A stretch of 64,000 nucleotides of DNA from CAVPCZ01 sp963702445 (GTDB lineage: Bacteria; Bacteroidota; Ignavibacteria; UBA10030; UBA6906). The notes below the pieces were generated by a model. It searched no databases and was not told the origin of the DNA. It saw only the letters and a list, made by a program, of their open reading frames with translations. The position numbers and the translations under genes are program-made. The stretch covers positions 1 through 64,000 of the forward strand of contig CAVPCZ010000004.1 in NCBI GenBank assembly GCA_963702445.1, given 5' to 3'. This document shows, piece by piece, positions 36,709 through 46,128 of this stretch. Numbering within the stretch: position 1 is the stretch's first letter; every line of letters starts with the position of its first letter.

Positions 36709-37056
36709 TCAGCGGAAGGCATCCCGGAGATAGCGGACTGAAGCAATGCCGTTCTCCACGCGGATGGCAACGATGTCAAACCGGCAGATCCGGTCGTGAA
36801 TCCGGTGCAAGAGCAGATAGGCGCCGGCAATCTTCCTGATCTGCCGCTGTTTCTGTGCGGTCACGGCAAGTTCCGGCGGCCCGAAGGTCCCGGAGAAGCG
36901 GGTCTTGACTTCGCAGAAGATCAGCACATCCCCTTCTTCCGCAACAATGTCAATCTCTCCATGATGGAACCGGAAGTTCGTCTCGAGAACGCGAACCCCC
37001 TGACCCTCGAGATATTGCCGGGCCAGGATTTCTCCGTATTCACCCCGCCGGATCAT
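36709..37056 (-). CDS. yraN: YraN/UPF0102 family nuclease-like protein
   Basis: A 115-residue member of the UPF0102 family with a restriction-endonuclease-like fold. Catalytic-type residues are in HHGEIDIVAEEGDVLIFCEVKTR (Glu-x-Asp and Glu-x-Lys). The C-terminus RICRFDIVAIR completes the core. ATG 37056 directly follows the rnhB stop (TGAATG), so translation is coupled; the rnhB-yraN pairing is widespread in bacteria. A Holliday-junction-resolvase-like role has been suggested for the family but is not established. Confidence 0.88.
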   Translation of the reverse strand: MIRRGEYGEILARQYLEGQGVRVLETNFRFHHGEIDIVAEEGDVLIFCEVKTRFSGTFGPPELAVTAQKQRQIRKIAGAYLLLHRIHDRICRFDIVAIRVENGIASVRYLRDAFR

Positions 37057-37725
37057 TCACCCTCTTCGGTCGCCCACAAGGCTGACAGGGGATGACGCCG
37101 TCGCTCCGGACGTGTTTCCGGGGAAGAGAGAGCGGAGGAAGGAACGCCGGTGAATAGGGCAGGGACCGAGGCACCGGAGGGTTTCCCTGTGGTAGGCAGT
37201 TCCGTATCCTTTGTGCCGGGCGAACCCGTAGCCCGGGTAGAGTCCGTCGTACATCACCATCATCCGGTCGCGCATGACCTTCGCCACGATTGACGCCGAG
37301 GCGATGGCAAACGAGCGCGCATCACCGTCCACCAGGACCGTAAACGGTATGTGCAGGCCGTCGAACCGGTTGCCATCGATCAACAGGTGTTGCGGCGGCG
37401 TCCCCAGCGCGGCCACCGCTCTGTGCATGGCGCGGTAGGTGGACTGGAGGATGTTGACCTGATCAATCTCTTCATGGTCCGCACTGCCGATGCCGACCGC
37501 CAGGGCAGTTTCCAGGATCACGGGGTACAGCTCCTCACGCTGAACGGGTGTGAGCACCTTCGAGTCATCCACCCCGGGAATGACCGACTCCGGAGGGAAG
37601 ATCACCGCGGCGGCAACGACCGGACCCGCTAGCGGACCGCGCCCGGCTTCGTCCACACCTGCCACGCGCAGCACTCCCTGCCGCCAGAGCATGCGTTCGA
37701 AGTGCAGGAGGTCTCTAGAACTCAT
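37057..37725 (-). CDS. rnhB: Ribonuclease HII
   Basis: A 222-residue endonuclease removing RNA from RNA/DNA hybrids and single ribonucleotides from DNA. Catalytic acids: GVDEAGRGPLAGPV (Asp25, Glu26), LLIDGN (Asp117) and LVDGDARSFAIASASIVAKV (Asp135 region). The His/Pro-rich conserved tail GYGFARHKGYGT is also present. The start ATG 37725 overlaps the end of the Omp85 gene by 11 bp. The last 25 residues are low-complexity and poorly conserved. Confidence 0.93.
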   Translation of the reverse strand: MSSRDLLHFERMLWRQGVLRVAGVDEAGRGPLAGPVVAAAVIFPPESVIPGVDDSKVLTPVQREELYPVILETALAVGIGSADHEEIDQVNILQSTYRAMHRAVAALGTPPQHLLIDGNRFDGLHIPFTVLVDGDARSFAIASASIVAKVMRDRMMVMYDGLYPGYGFARHKGYGTAYHRETLRCLGPCPIHRRSFLRSLFPGNTSGATASSPVSLVGDRRG

Positions 37726-39462
37726 TGATCAACCCGAAGTGCACTTTTCCCTGGGCGAAAGAATCCCCCTTCCCCAGGGCAAAGCTGACGCCGAGATTGC
37801 CCAGCGACGTATCGAACCGGATACCCAGGCCGTACCCGTAGAGAAACGCCTCCGACGACTCGATATTCCGGGTCATGTCTGCCGGGCGATAATAGTAGCC
37901 CAGATCCAGGAAGCCATAAACAAAAGACCGGCGGGCCAGCAGAAAACGGTATTCCGTCGTTGCCCATGCGACCTGCGATCCGATAAACTGGTTTTCCCGG
38001 TACCCCCGGAGCGTGGCGGCGCCGCCGAACCTGAACAATTCGCTCTCATCGAGCTGGTCTCCCTGAATCTGCCGTCCGTGGACTCCCAGGGCAAGCACCT
38101 GCCGGGGAAAGGTTCCGAAAAAGAGGTCTACGTCGATGCCGAATCGTTGAATGGATTCCTTCTGTGTATCACCCGGAGCGGGTTGACTCAGTTGTTTTCG
38201 TCCATAATGCCCGTCCGCACGATACCTTGCACCGGTGGTTGGACTGTACAGGTCGTCACGCGTGTCGTACAGCACTTCCGCACCGATGGTGAGCGTTGTC
38301 GAGCGGGGCGGACGCTGTGCCGTGGAGTCATCGGAAGGGATGACGTTTTCACTGCCGCCCAGGAGACTGACGGAGATTTCTTCCGACAGCATGAGTTCTC
38401 CCTGGAAGCGGAGGATCTGCCGGACGTATGAAGTATCCTGCTGGCGCTGCTGGAAGTCGACGCCGGCGTTCACGGGCTGATCGAACAGCCAGGGCTCCCG
38501 GTACCCGAGTGCGAGTTCCTGGGAGTAGCGATCCTCTTTCTGCCAGCGGACGTTCAGTTTCCGTCCCGTGCCGAAGAGGTTGCGCATGAACACCGACACC
38601 ATGCCGGTCACATACCCGCTTTCGCCTTCCTGTCCCGGAGGGATATACCCCGCTATCCCGTCGAAGGTACTGGTATTCCCTTCCTGCACCCGGAGAAGCA
38701 GGCCTCCGCGTTCTTTCCGGAGGTAGACTTCAGGCTCGTTGACGGCCGAGAAGATGTTGAGCCGCATCAGCCGCTGACGGATGGTGCGTACGCGCACCGG
38801 ATCGTACGCCTCTCCGTAACGAATGCGGCTTTCCCTGACGATCACCCGTGTATCCGTCACGGTATTGCCTTCGACACGCAGTTCATCGATCGTGAGACGA
38901 CCTCCCTCTTCTATCCTGAGGAGCAGGTCCAGGGAATCCACCGGGCCGCTGCTCCGCGTCCGCACGCTATCGACCAGACAGCGGACGAACGGATAGCCGA
39001 TTCTCTCGTACCGGGTAAGCAGGAGGGCGATGTCGGCCTCAAGGCCGGCTTCGTCCAGCGGATCGCCCACACGCGTGTCAAACCGGGCACGAAGGTCATC
39101 CGGTGTCAGGGCCGTTGCACCGGCAAGGGTCAGACTCCCCAGGACGGATCGTCTTCCTTCTTCAACGGAAATGAACAGGTCCACGCGTGCGCTGTCCTCG
39201 CTATACTCCATGCGGGTGCAGGACGCAGTGGCGGCAAGAAACCCTTCGCGGCGATACAGCGAGGTGATCAGGGTGCAGTCGTCCTGAAGCGTGGCGGGAG
39301 AAAGGGAGAGCCGGTGCGGCTGACGAGACGGTCGACAAGTTCCCTGGTGGTGAACAGGTGATTTCCGCCGATCCGTACCGACCCCACAACGGGGGCGCAC
39401 AGGGCAATGGAGAGCGCGCCGCCGAGCGTCAGGAGCGCAGCCAGCGCCGCCGCCCGGTTCAC
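37715..39462 (-). CDS. Omp85/BamA-TamA-like outer-membrane protein (one frameshift)
   Basis: About 580 residues after repair. The N-terminus has a hydrophobic signal (LAALLTLGGALSIALCAP) followed by two or three POTRA-like domains (VGSVRIGGNHLFTTRELVDRL; LTIDELRVEGNTVTDTRVIV). The C-terminal ~330 residues are an alternating amphipathic beta-barrel ending in FGLINEF, with an aromatic terminal residue. The frame breaks near 39300 at CCCTTTCTCC (one T too few). The start is uncertain; GTG 39462 fits a signal peptide. It follows the GWxTD gene by 40 bp and overlaps rnhB. Only two or three POTRAs make it more like a secondary Omp85 or TamA-type protein than canonical five-POTRA BamA. Role: insertion or translocation of outer-membrane proteins. 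Confidence 0.8.
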
Positions 39463-39502
39463 CCGTGCCGCATGTTTGAAAACGCTGATGAAGTCCGGTG
39501 TT

Positions 39503-40828
39503 TCAATTCCGTGGCCGCTGCCAGACTTCCCAGAGCGGGGTTTCAAGCCGGTAATCACCGAATCCGGTCTGGTCAATGAAGACAAAGGAGTAGTTCAATT
39601 CGTAGTATGCCCATACTTCATACGGTTTTGAGTCCACTTCAAAGGGGTGGCGGTCGACGTTGCTCGGGGCACCGAAGATGATATAGACCATGCCCATGTC
39701 GCTGCGCCAACCTTCGATGTAGTGGGTGAAATGCTTGTTCGCATAATCCACCCGGGCATAGTACTCTTCCATGCGCTCGTTGCGCGGCGTGTTCGGATTG
39801 GGGTCGCGCCTCTTCCAGAACTCCATAAACCGTTTCTGTTTCTCCTCCTGGGTCTCGGCATCCTTCAGCATGGAGAGCTCGTCGTCCTTGGCGATATAGC
39901 GGACCTGATCAATCGCAACATCCAGATCTTTGACGGACCGCGGCATCCCGGACCAGCGCACGGAGATCTGCCGGTTTGTCGTGGCCAGGGAGGTTGTGTT
40001 TTCGTCCAGCGAATCATGAGCACCGCGCGCCCTTACCAGCAGCCTGAAGTCTCCGAGAGGCAGGGTGGTGTGGGGGATGCGGAGGATGCGTTCGTTCCGC
40101 CCGGGGAGCAGCGTAACCAGCGTGTCGACCCGGAGGATCCGTTCGCTCTTATCGTTGACCACATCGGTCAGCAGGTGGATCGTATCGAGCTTGCGCGCGT
40201 TGTACACCTCGATATACGCGAAAAATACTTCAGGAAGGGCCCCGACATTCGCGGAGATATGCGGCGTAATCGACCGTTTCCCCCCTTGCATACTTACCCG
40301 GCTGAGGAGCATGATATCGCTCAGCGAGAAATCCCGCTGTGAAAAATCGGCAACGCGGATCTGACGTGTCGCCTGCCGGGAGACGCCGCTCTCCCTGTCT
40401 CGCATGACAACCCGGAGCATATAGCCGCCCGGCTTGATTTCAAAGACCCGCTGGGTGACGCTGGATAGGGCGGGTGAAACGGAGCGTTCGAACGGCACCC
40501 CCTTTACTTCTTCCGTCCACAGTTTTTCGCTTACCAGAGTACCGGTGGAATCGAATATTGAAATGGTCATCTCATAAGCCGCGTTGTACGTCTCGTTTTG
40601 CTTGACGAAACTCAGCGCGTCGTACCCGATCTGCGTGAAGACATCCAGACGGCTGTCGGGGCCGGTTTGTGAGGCGAAGCACACGGCATCGACGAAGAAC
40701 ATGCTTTCCTGTAGATCAAGGCGTGCTCCGCTGACCTCCACCTGTGCGCGGGCCGGCAGCCAGACCAGCATGAGCGGAATGAGCAGGAGCGCGCGTTGGG
40801 CCGCGCCGTGCAGGATGCTCGTTGTCAT
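39503..40828 (-). CDS. GWxTD domain-containing exported protein
   Basis: 441 residues with a signal peptide (ALLLIPLMLVWLPARA). The body is beta-rich: FEIKPGGYMLRVVMRDRESG and similar strands. The C-terminal ~80 residues carry the signature EGWRSDMGMVYIIFGAP, then PYEVWAYYELNYSFVFID and FGDYRL, which define the GWxTD domain family of the FCB group. Its first four bases overlap the rimO stop (ATGA). It precedes an Omp85 protein, suggesting a cell-envelope role, but the molecular function of GWxTD proteins is unknown. Confidence 0.88.
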   Translation of the reverse strand: MTTSILHGAAQRALLLIPLMLVWLPARAQVEVSGARLDLQESMFFVDAVCFASQTGPDSRLDVFTQIGYDALSFVKQNETYNAAYEMTISIFDSTGTLVSEKLWTEEVKGVPFERSVSPALSSVTQRVFEIKPGGYMLRVVMRDRESGVSRQATRQIRVADFSQRDFSLSDIMLLSRVSMQGGKRSITPHISANVGALPEVFFAYIEVYNARKLDTIHLLTDVVNDKSERILRVDTLVTLLPGRNERILRIPHTTLPLGDFRLLVRARGAHDSLDENTTSLATTNRQISVRWSGMPRSVKDLDVAIDQVRYIAKDDELSMLKDAETQEEKQKRFMEFWKRRDPNPNTPRNERMEEYYARVDYANKHFTHYIEGWRSDMGMVYIIFGAPSNVDRHPFEVDSKPYEVWAYYELNYSFVFIDQTGFGDYRLETPLWEVWQRPRN

Positions 40829-42135
40829 GCAAGAACCTTTCCGTGAATATCATACTCATACGCTTCAACAATTCCGACATCATAAAAGCTCCCGATCCGG
40901 AGTTCCGGTACCCCCGGGAGGATCACTTCATTGTCGATTTCCGGAGCATCATGCTCCGTCCGGCCGAAATACTGCCCGTTTTCCAGGCGATCCACCAGGA
41001 CACGGACCCGGCGGCCGACCAGGTCTTCGTTCTGTGCTTCCGAGATTTCCCGCTGCACCTCCATGACGGCGGCGCGGCGCCGCTCCTTTTCCTCTGCCGG
41101 CACCGGATCGCCGAGGGGAAAAGCGGTTGTCCCTTCCTCCAGGGAATAGGTGAACACACCGAGCCGGTCAAAACGGGTTTGACGCACGAAGTCGAGCAAT
41201 TCTTCGAATTCGGCCTCTCCCTCGGCCGGATACCCCACGATGAGCGTCGTGCGCAGGGCAATCCCCGGCACCCGCTCCCGGATCGTCCGGACAAGATCCA
41301 GCAGTGCCCGCCGGGACATTCCCCTGCGCATGGATTTCAGCACAGTGTCCGCCGCATGCTGGACAGGGAGGTCCAGGTACTTGCAGATCCGTGGATGGGA
41401 AGCCATCACGTCAAGAATGGCCTCTGGAAAATGGGCGGGATACGCGTACATAAGCCGGACCCATGCAATACCGGGAATATCGGCGATGTCGCGAAGAAGC
41501 CCGGGCAGGTGGCGTTTCCCGTCAAAATCGACCCCGTACATCGTTGTGTCCTGCCCGATGACGACGATCTCTTTTACGCCACCCTCTGCGAGGAGTCCGA
41601 CTTCGCCGAGGATGTCGCCGGGGGGCCTGCTGACGTGGGTACCGCGCATGATAGGGATCGCACAGAACGCACAGGGATGGTCACATCCTTCGGAGATCTT
41701 CAGGTACGCGGTGTGGGTGGGCGTGGTGAGCAACCGCTCGCCGAGCAACTCGCTCCGGAGGTGCCCCCCGAGCTCTTCGAGCACATCCCCGAGCTGGTGT
41801 GTGCCGAAAAAGCGGTCCACTTCCGGAATTTCCTTCTCGAGGTCAACGCGGTACCGTTCGGTGAGGCATCCCATCGCATAGACTCTGCGCAGCCGGCCGC
41901 GTCCCTTGCGTTGAACCTGTGCGATGATCATGTCAATCGACTCTTCTTTTGCGGCGTCGATGAAGCCGCAGGTATTAATCACGGCAACATCGGCATCTTC
42001 AATATCCGATGCAATCGGAATACCGTTTGCCCGGAGTTGCGCGAGCAGTTTCTCCGAATCAACGGTATTCTTTGCGCAACCCATCGTGATAACATGGACG
42101 CGGGGTTTTCCGGCTGTGCGCCCTTGTTTTCCCAT
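40825..42135 (-). CDS. rimO: Ribosomal protein uS12 methylthiotransferase RimO
   Basis: A 436-residue radical-SAM methylthiotransferase that modifies Asp88 of ribosomal protein S12. An N-terminal UPF0004 domain (MGCAKNTVDSEKLL, NTCGFIDAAKEES, YAMGCLTERY) supplies three Cys for the second Fe-S cluster. The radical-SAM loop is CDHPCAFCAIP. The motif SRPPGDILGEVGLLAEGG is typical, and a C-terminal TRAM domain follows (~373-436, VGRRVRVLVDRLENG). ATG 42135 has GGAAG five bases upstream. RimO rather than MiaB is favoured by GCAKNTVDSE and the tail. Confidence 0.93.
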   Translation of the reverse strand: MGKQGRTAGKPRVHVITMGCAKNTVDSEKLLAQLRANGIPIASDIEDADVAVINTCGFIDAAKEESIDMIIAQVQRKGRGRLRRVYAMGCLTERYRVDLEKEIPEVDRFFGTHQLGDVLEELGGHLRSELLGERLLTTPTHTAYLKISEGCDHPCAFCAIPIMRGTHVSRPPGDILGEVGLLAEGGVKEIVVIGQDTTMYGVDFDGKRHLPGLLRDIADIPGIAWVRLMYAYPAHFPEAILDVMASHPRICKYLDLPVQHAADTVLKSMRRGMSRRALLDLVRTIRERVPGIALRTTLIVGYPAEGEAEFEELLDFVRQTRFDRLGVFTYSLEEGTTAFPLGDPVPAEEKERRRAAVMEVQREISEAQNEDLVGRRVRVLVDRLENGQYFGRTEHDAPEIDNEVILPGVPELRIGSFYDVGIVEAYEYDIHGKVLA

Positions 42136-42197
42136 CAACACTTCCTTTCCCTTGCCTGTATGCCAGAGGCGTGCCCGGGGAACCCGGCCGGTATGGT

Positions 42198-43148
42198 TCA
42201 GAACACCACAAAATCAAGATAGAGGAAAAGCAGGGGCGAAACGAATACCAGACTGTCAAAACGATCCAGGATGCCCCCATGTCCCGGCAGGAGGGCTGAG
42301 GAGTCCTTCACACCCGCATCGCGTTTCATCAGGGATTCGATAAGGTCGCCGGTCTGCCCGAACACGCCGATCACTGCACCGCACACCAGCGAATCCCGGA
42401 GGGAAAGATAGGGAAGGGCAACCTCTTTCATCAGGACAAAGGCAGCGGTCGCTGCCAGCAATCCCGCAACGGCCCCCTCCCATGTTTTCTTCGGGCTTAC
42501 CCTCTCAAACAGCCTGTGCCGGCCGAACGCACGGCCGGCGAAGTAGGCCGCGGAATCACATGCCCAGATCCCCGCAAACACCGCCACGACCGTCCACCCT
42601 CCCCAGCGGTAAATCCGTGCGGCAATCTCTTCGGGCACGGAGGGACCGACAACCGTAAAGTGCGCCCAGACGGGGAAATCCGCGGGCACGAAGAGTTCGC
42701 GCAAACCCACGAGCGATCCGAGAAACACAGAGACATACAGAACGCCGAAGACCGTCGAGGCCGCATTCATCAACGCCGAGGGCTTGTTGCGGAAGAGCTC
42801 GATGAGCAGCACTGCCGGGACAAAAACCAGGAGAAGGATCAGCACGGTCTGCGCCATTGTCGGGAGCGGGATTTCCCGGCCCCAAGCCGCAAACATATTC
42901 AGGACGAGAACGTGAAGCCTGTCATACATAAAGACCGCGACGAACAGGAGCCCGAAGAGCATTCCGGGGATCACCTGCGGTGAGGCACCTTTTGCCCGGG
43001 CCAGTGCGTAGAATTCATGGAGTGCCAGGATGCTGACCATGGCGACAAAGGCAAGGAACAGATAGCCACCGGCAAGGGTAACGGCGAGGACAGCCGGTAT
43101 CCCGGCAAGGGCGACAAGAATTCGGGTGGTAAGGTTGCTCAATGCCAT
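42198..43148 (-). CDS. cdsA: Phosphatidate cytidylyltransferase (CDP-diglyceride synthase)
   Basis: A 316-residue inner-membrane enzyme making CDP-diacylglycerol from phosphatidate and CTP. About eight hydrophobic helices. The C-terminal family signature is present: LMKRDAGVKDSSALLPGHGG followed by ILDRFDS, with the invariant Lys-Asp and Asp-Arg-x-Asp. The conserved CDSAAYFAGRAFGRHRL and SPKKTWEG precede it. The start ATG 43148 is just before the first helix. It lies 62 bp upstream of rimO and 66 bp after the CPBP gene in the same direction. Confidence 0.93.
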   Translation of the reverse strand: MALSNLTTRILVALAGIPAVLAVTLAGGYLFLAFVAMVSILALHEFYALARAKGASPQVIPGMLFGLLFVAVFMYDRLHVLVLNMFAAWGREIPLPTMAQTVLILLLVFVPAVLLIELFRNKPSALMNAASTVFGVLYVSVFLGSLVGLRELFVPADFPVWAHFTVVGPSVPEEIAARIYRWGGWTVVAVFAGIWACDSAAYFAGRAFGRHRLFERVSPKKTWEGAVAGLLAATAAFVLMKEVALPYLSLRDSLVCGAVIGVFGQTGDLIESLMKRDAGVKDSSALLPGHGGILDRFDSLVFVSPLLFLYLDFVVF

Positions 43149-43214
43149 ATCAAATCGCCCAGGATAGCCCGGCCGAACCTCCGAAACGCGGGGCGGCATC
43201 GCCGGAATTGGTTA

Positions 43215-44129
43215 TCAGGCGGGCAAGCGGCGCCCGCTTATGCTCACAAAGTAGTACATAACGCCCAGAAATACCAGCGCGAACAGACCGGTGTTTGCAG
43301 CAATGGCGCCCGGGCCGGCCGGGCCGAAGGATGTGACGACCATGAAGTCTTCGTCAACCCGAAAATACACCGCGACGGTTGCCAGAAAATTGTTGAGGAA
43401 GTGGGCAGCCATCGCAAGGGTGATATTCTGCGAACGGTACACCAGGAATCCGAAGAACACGCCGAGGGTGATCAGGGGAATGATGCTGAGCGGGTTGAGG
43501 TGAAACAGTCCGAAAATCACGCCGGTGACGACCGCACTGCGGCCGCCGCCGGTGACGGACTCAAGATCCCGTTGTACCAGGCCGCGGAAGAGCAGCTCTT
43601 CGCACACCGCAGGCACCAGCGCAACAGTCACCACCACGAAGAGGAGTTCCCCGGGAGACTGCGCGTACACCAGCATCCGGTAGGTTTCTTCGAACAACTC
43701 TTTGAGCATGTCCACCAGCTGCTGGAGTTTTGAGGGAAGCGGAATCGCGTCCTGCAGGAGCATATACCCCTGGAGGACCTGCTGGAGTGCCAGAAGGGCG
43801 ATGACGGTCAGCACGAGGTCGACCGGACGGGGAAGATGCAGCCGGAGCGGCTCGAGGATCGAACCGTATCTCAGCCGCGTCAGGAAAAGCGTGGGCAGGA
43901 GCATGAGCAGTATCTGCCCGAGCAGTGTAGACCAGCGGACGAGGGGGACGGTATCGGGTGTAATGTGCCCCCCCGCGAGGAGGATCGCGGCTCCGCCGCC
44001 CACCACCTGATAGAGAACGAAGATCACGCCCAGCGCAAGAATCACAAAGGCGGCGGGATGCAGGCGGCGGAGCCAGGATTCCGGCTCCGGGGTTCCGTTC
44101 AGGGGGATCGGGTTTTGTGTTTCAGGCAT
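43215..44129 (-). CDS. CPBP family intramembrane metalloprotease
   Basis: 304 residues, seven to eight hydrophobic helices. The three family motifs are complete: EExxxR in CEELLFRG (Glu177, Glu178, Arg182), FxxxH in FGLFHLNP (His210) and HxxxN in HFLNNF (His243, Asn247), which form the membrane-embedded metal site of CAAX/Abi-type proteases. The start ATG 44129 overlaps the preceding gene by 8 bp. Substrates of bacterial members are mostly unknown. The soluble N-terminal 20 residues are Pro-rich. Confidence 0.88.
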   Translation of the reverse strand: MPETQNPIPLNGTPEPESWLRRLHPAAFVILALGVIFVLYQVVGGGAAILLAGGHITPDTVPLVRWSTLLGQILLMLLPTLFLTRLRYGSILEPLRLHLPRPVDLVLTVIALLALQQVLQGYMLLQDAIPLPSKLQQLVDMLKELFEETYRMLVYAQSPGELLFVVVTVALVPAVCEELLFRGLVQRDLESVTGGGRSAVVTGVIFGLFHLNPLSIIPLITLGVFFGFLVYRSQNITLAMAAHFLNNFLATVAVYFRVDEDFMVVTSFGPAGPGAIAANTGLFALVFLGVMYYFVSISGRRLPA

Positions 44130-45081
44130 GCTCGAGTCTCGCTGTCACCATCGCCGCCAGCAGGGGTATCATGATTTCATGGTGTCCTGTAAAGTACATA
44201 CCGCGCCCGCCGTCCTGCGTCGGGCGGCGCTGGACGTTCATGGTCGGACGGTAGTGCGTGTTCATATCGAAGACCGCGGTGGTAAAGCCGCGGGCTGTGG
44301 CGCCGAGATTTCTCGCGACGGTGAGCGCCTTCAGAAAAACCTCCGGCATGATGACGGCGCTTCCCACATTCAGGACCACGCCGCCCCGGCCGAGTTTGCC
44401 GCAGACAGCGCAGAGCGTGCGAAAATCGCGGAACGACATCTCACCGGTGGCCGCACCGTCCATGGACGGCTGCTGGTGGATGATATCCGTTCCGATCGCG
44501 GCGTGGACGGTTATGGGAATGCGGAGTTTGTGGCACATGGCGAGAAGACTGATGCGGCTGTTCGGTGCGCGCACGGAGCGGAGGCGCGCCCCGAGGGCTT
44601 CTCCGTAGCCCAGGTCCGTATCGCGCGCTGCAGCGACCAGCGTGTTGTTGATGAACTCCCCCGTTTCCCGGGCCATTCCGAACCGCCCATCCGAAAGGCT
44701 GGCGGCCACATCCTCCGAGGTCTTGCCCCAGAGAGCGGTTTCGACGTCATGTATCGCCGCGGCGCTGTTCATGGCCACGGCGGTAATGACCCCCCTCCGG
44801 AGAAGATCCACGAGAACCGGGGACAGGCCCACCTTGACGACGTGCGCGCCCATCATCAGGATCACCCGCTTCTTCTTGCGCTGAGCCTTCACCAGACTGT
44901 CCACGAGGATGCGGAGATCGCGGGCCAGGAGAATGTCCGGCAGTCCATCGACAAACGCGCTGAAGGAGTCCCCCCGTGCCGGAAAAGGCCTGGCAAACGC
45001 GCGGGAGGTGACTTTGCTTTTGCGGGTGCTGATGGATATGGTGTTGACCCGGGAGAGATCGGCGCGCTGGTGTTGTGTCAT
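44122..45081 (-). CDS. Deoxyhypusine-synthase-like protein
   Basis: A 319-residue soluble protein. Motifs such as MMGAHVVKVGLSP, IHDVETALWGKTSEDV, ITVHAAIGTDIIHQQP and VLNVGSAVIMPEVFLKAL, and the ending FTGHHEIMIPLLAAM, match as far as I can recall a conserved bacterial family related to deoxyhypusine synthases (NAD-dependent, Rossmann-like). Bacteria lack eIF5A, so the substrate would differ; homospermidine or another polyamine product is possible. Its stop overlaps the CPBP start, and it lies 9 bp after the DUF3108 gene. The family assignment is from memory of motifs and should be treated as moderate. Confidence 0.55.
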   Translation of the reverse strand: MTQHQRADLSRVNTISISTRKSKVTSRAFARPFPARGDSFSAFVDGLPDILLARDLRILVDSLVKAQRKKKRVILMMGAHVVKVGLSPVLVDLLRRGVITAVAMNSAAAIHDVETALWGKTSEDVAASLSDGRFGMARETGEFINNTLVAAARDTDLGYGEALGARLRSVRAPNSRISLLAMCHKLRIPITVHAAIGTDIIHQQPSMDGAATGEMSFRDFRTLCAVCGKLGRGGVVLNVGSAVIMPEVFLKALTVARNLGATARGFTTAVFDMNTHYRPTMNVQRRPTQDGGRGMYFTGHHEIMIPLLAAMVTARLEHA

Positions 45082-45090
45082 GTGACTCTC

Positions 45091-46128
45091 TTAGTTCATT
45101 TTCGCTTTTACGGGTCCGGACAGTCCGGAGTATTCGCGCAGCTCAACGTCGATTGAGCCGATGACGACTTTCGTATTGACCCGGATCGGTATTTTCAAAT
45201 CGTCATCGGTCAACCAGATCACGATCCTCCCTTCGCTTTTAAAAAGCCCACCCTCTTTCACGAGCGGTTCCACCACGAGGCTCCGGAAGGTACCCGCCCC
45301 GACCTCCAACTCCTGCCGCCCGAGAAGCCTCACCACCAGATCATGGCTTGTATCCTTGTAGAAATTGTACATCTTGATCGTGTCGCCGGTCTTGAGCCCG
45401 CTGAAGTCGACAGTCCGGGCGTAATAGAACGCAGACAGGATATCGTGGACGTACTCGGGAATCGGATACTGGCCTTCGGACGTCCGGGCAACGTGGTTCA
45501 ACTGGTCAAAATCCGCGGTGAAGTCCCGTCTGTACGAACCCTCCCGGATATGTTGTTCGAACCGGAGGGGGGCTATGGATTCAAAATCAATGAAGGTCAG
45601 GTACCGGTCTTCCACCCTGTAGATCCATGAGAAGCTCGGGAGGGAATTCACCGTAAACTCGACACGGTATGTTTTCCTTCCCGCGATGCTGTCGAAGGCG
45701 GCAACGTGCATGACCGCCTCGCCGGCGGTGATGAACCCGTAGCTGACGTCGAACACGAGGCGTTCACCCACATCGAACGCGGAGTTCTTGACCTTCCGGT
45801 AGCGGGTTGCTTTGAGCGAATCGGCACGGCGGACGGCTGTCAGTGAATCGGTACGGCGGACGGATGCAAGCGAATCAGCACGGCGGAGTGAATCGGCAAG
45901 AGCGCGGGATCTCTCGACCGAGCGCACCGAGTCGGCGGCGGCCCGGGCAATACTGTCCGCACGTTGAGCCTGGCGGGTTTGTGCGCCGGCCGGTTTGCGG
46001 GGAGACTTGTTCGATTTCTGCGGAGCCTGCGCGTCGACGAACACGACCGTCGCGATGAAAAGCCCCGCCAGCAGAAACAGGGATGGGAGCGGACGGTGAA
46101 CGCGCGGCAACGATGCAAAGTCAACCAT
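45091..46128 (-). CDS. DUF3108-type exported protein
   Basis: 345 residues. A signal-anchor follows the N-terminal basic stretch (LPSLFLLAGLFIATVVFVDA). Residues ~40-105 are a low-complexity Arg/Asp/Ser linker with repeated 'RRxDSLxx' units (RRADSLASVRRTDSL). The C-terminal ~230 residues form the beta-rich DUF3108 domain (GERLVFDVSYGFITAGEAVM; EFTVNSLPSFSWIYRVEDRY; KTGDTIKMYNFYKD). The start ATG 46128 overlaps the GT9 stop by 8 bp. Periplasmic; DUF3108 function is unknown. The repeated DSL linker is a likely site of copy-number variation. Confidence 0.82.
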   Translation of the reverse strand: MVDFASLPRVHRPLPSLFLLAGLFIATVVFVDAQAPQKSNKSPRKPAGAQTRQAQRADSIARAAADSVRSVERSRALADSLRRADSLASVRRTDSLTAVRRADSLKATRYRKVKNSAFDVGERLVFDVSYGFITAGEAVMHVAAFDSIAGRKTYRVEFTVNSLPSFSWIYRVEDRYLTFIDFESIAPLRFEQHIREGSYRRDFTADFDQLNHVARTSEGQYPIPEYVHDILSAFYYARTVDFSGLKTGDTIKMYNFYKDTSHDLVVRLLGRQELEVGAGTFRSLVVEPLVKEGGLFKSEGRIVIWLTDDDLKIPIRVNTKVVIGSIDVELREYSGLSGPVKAKMN

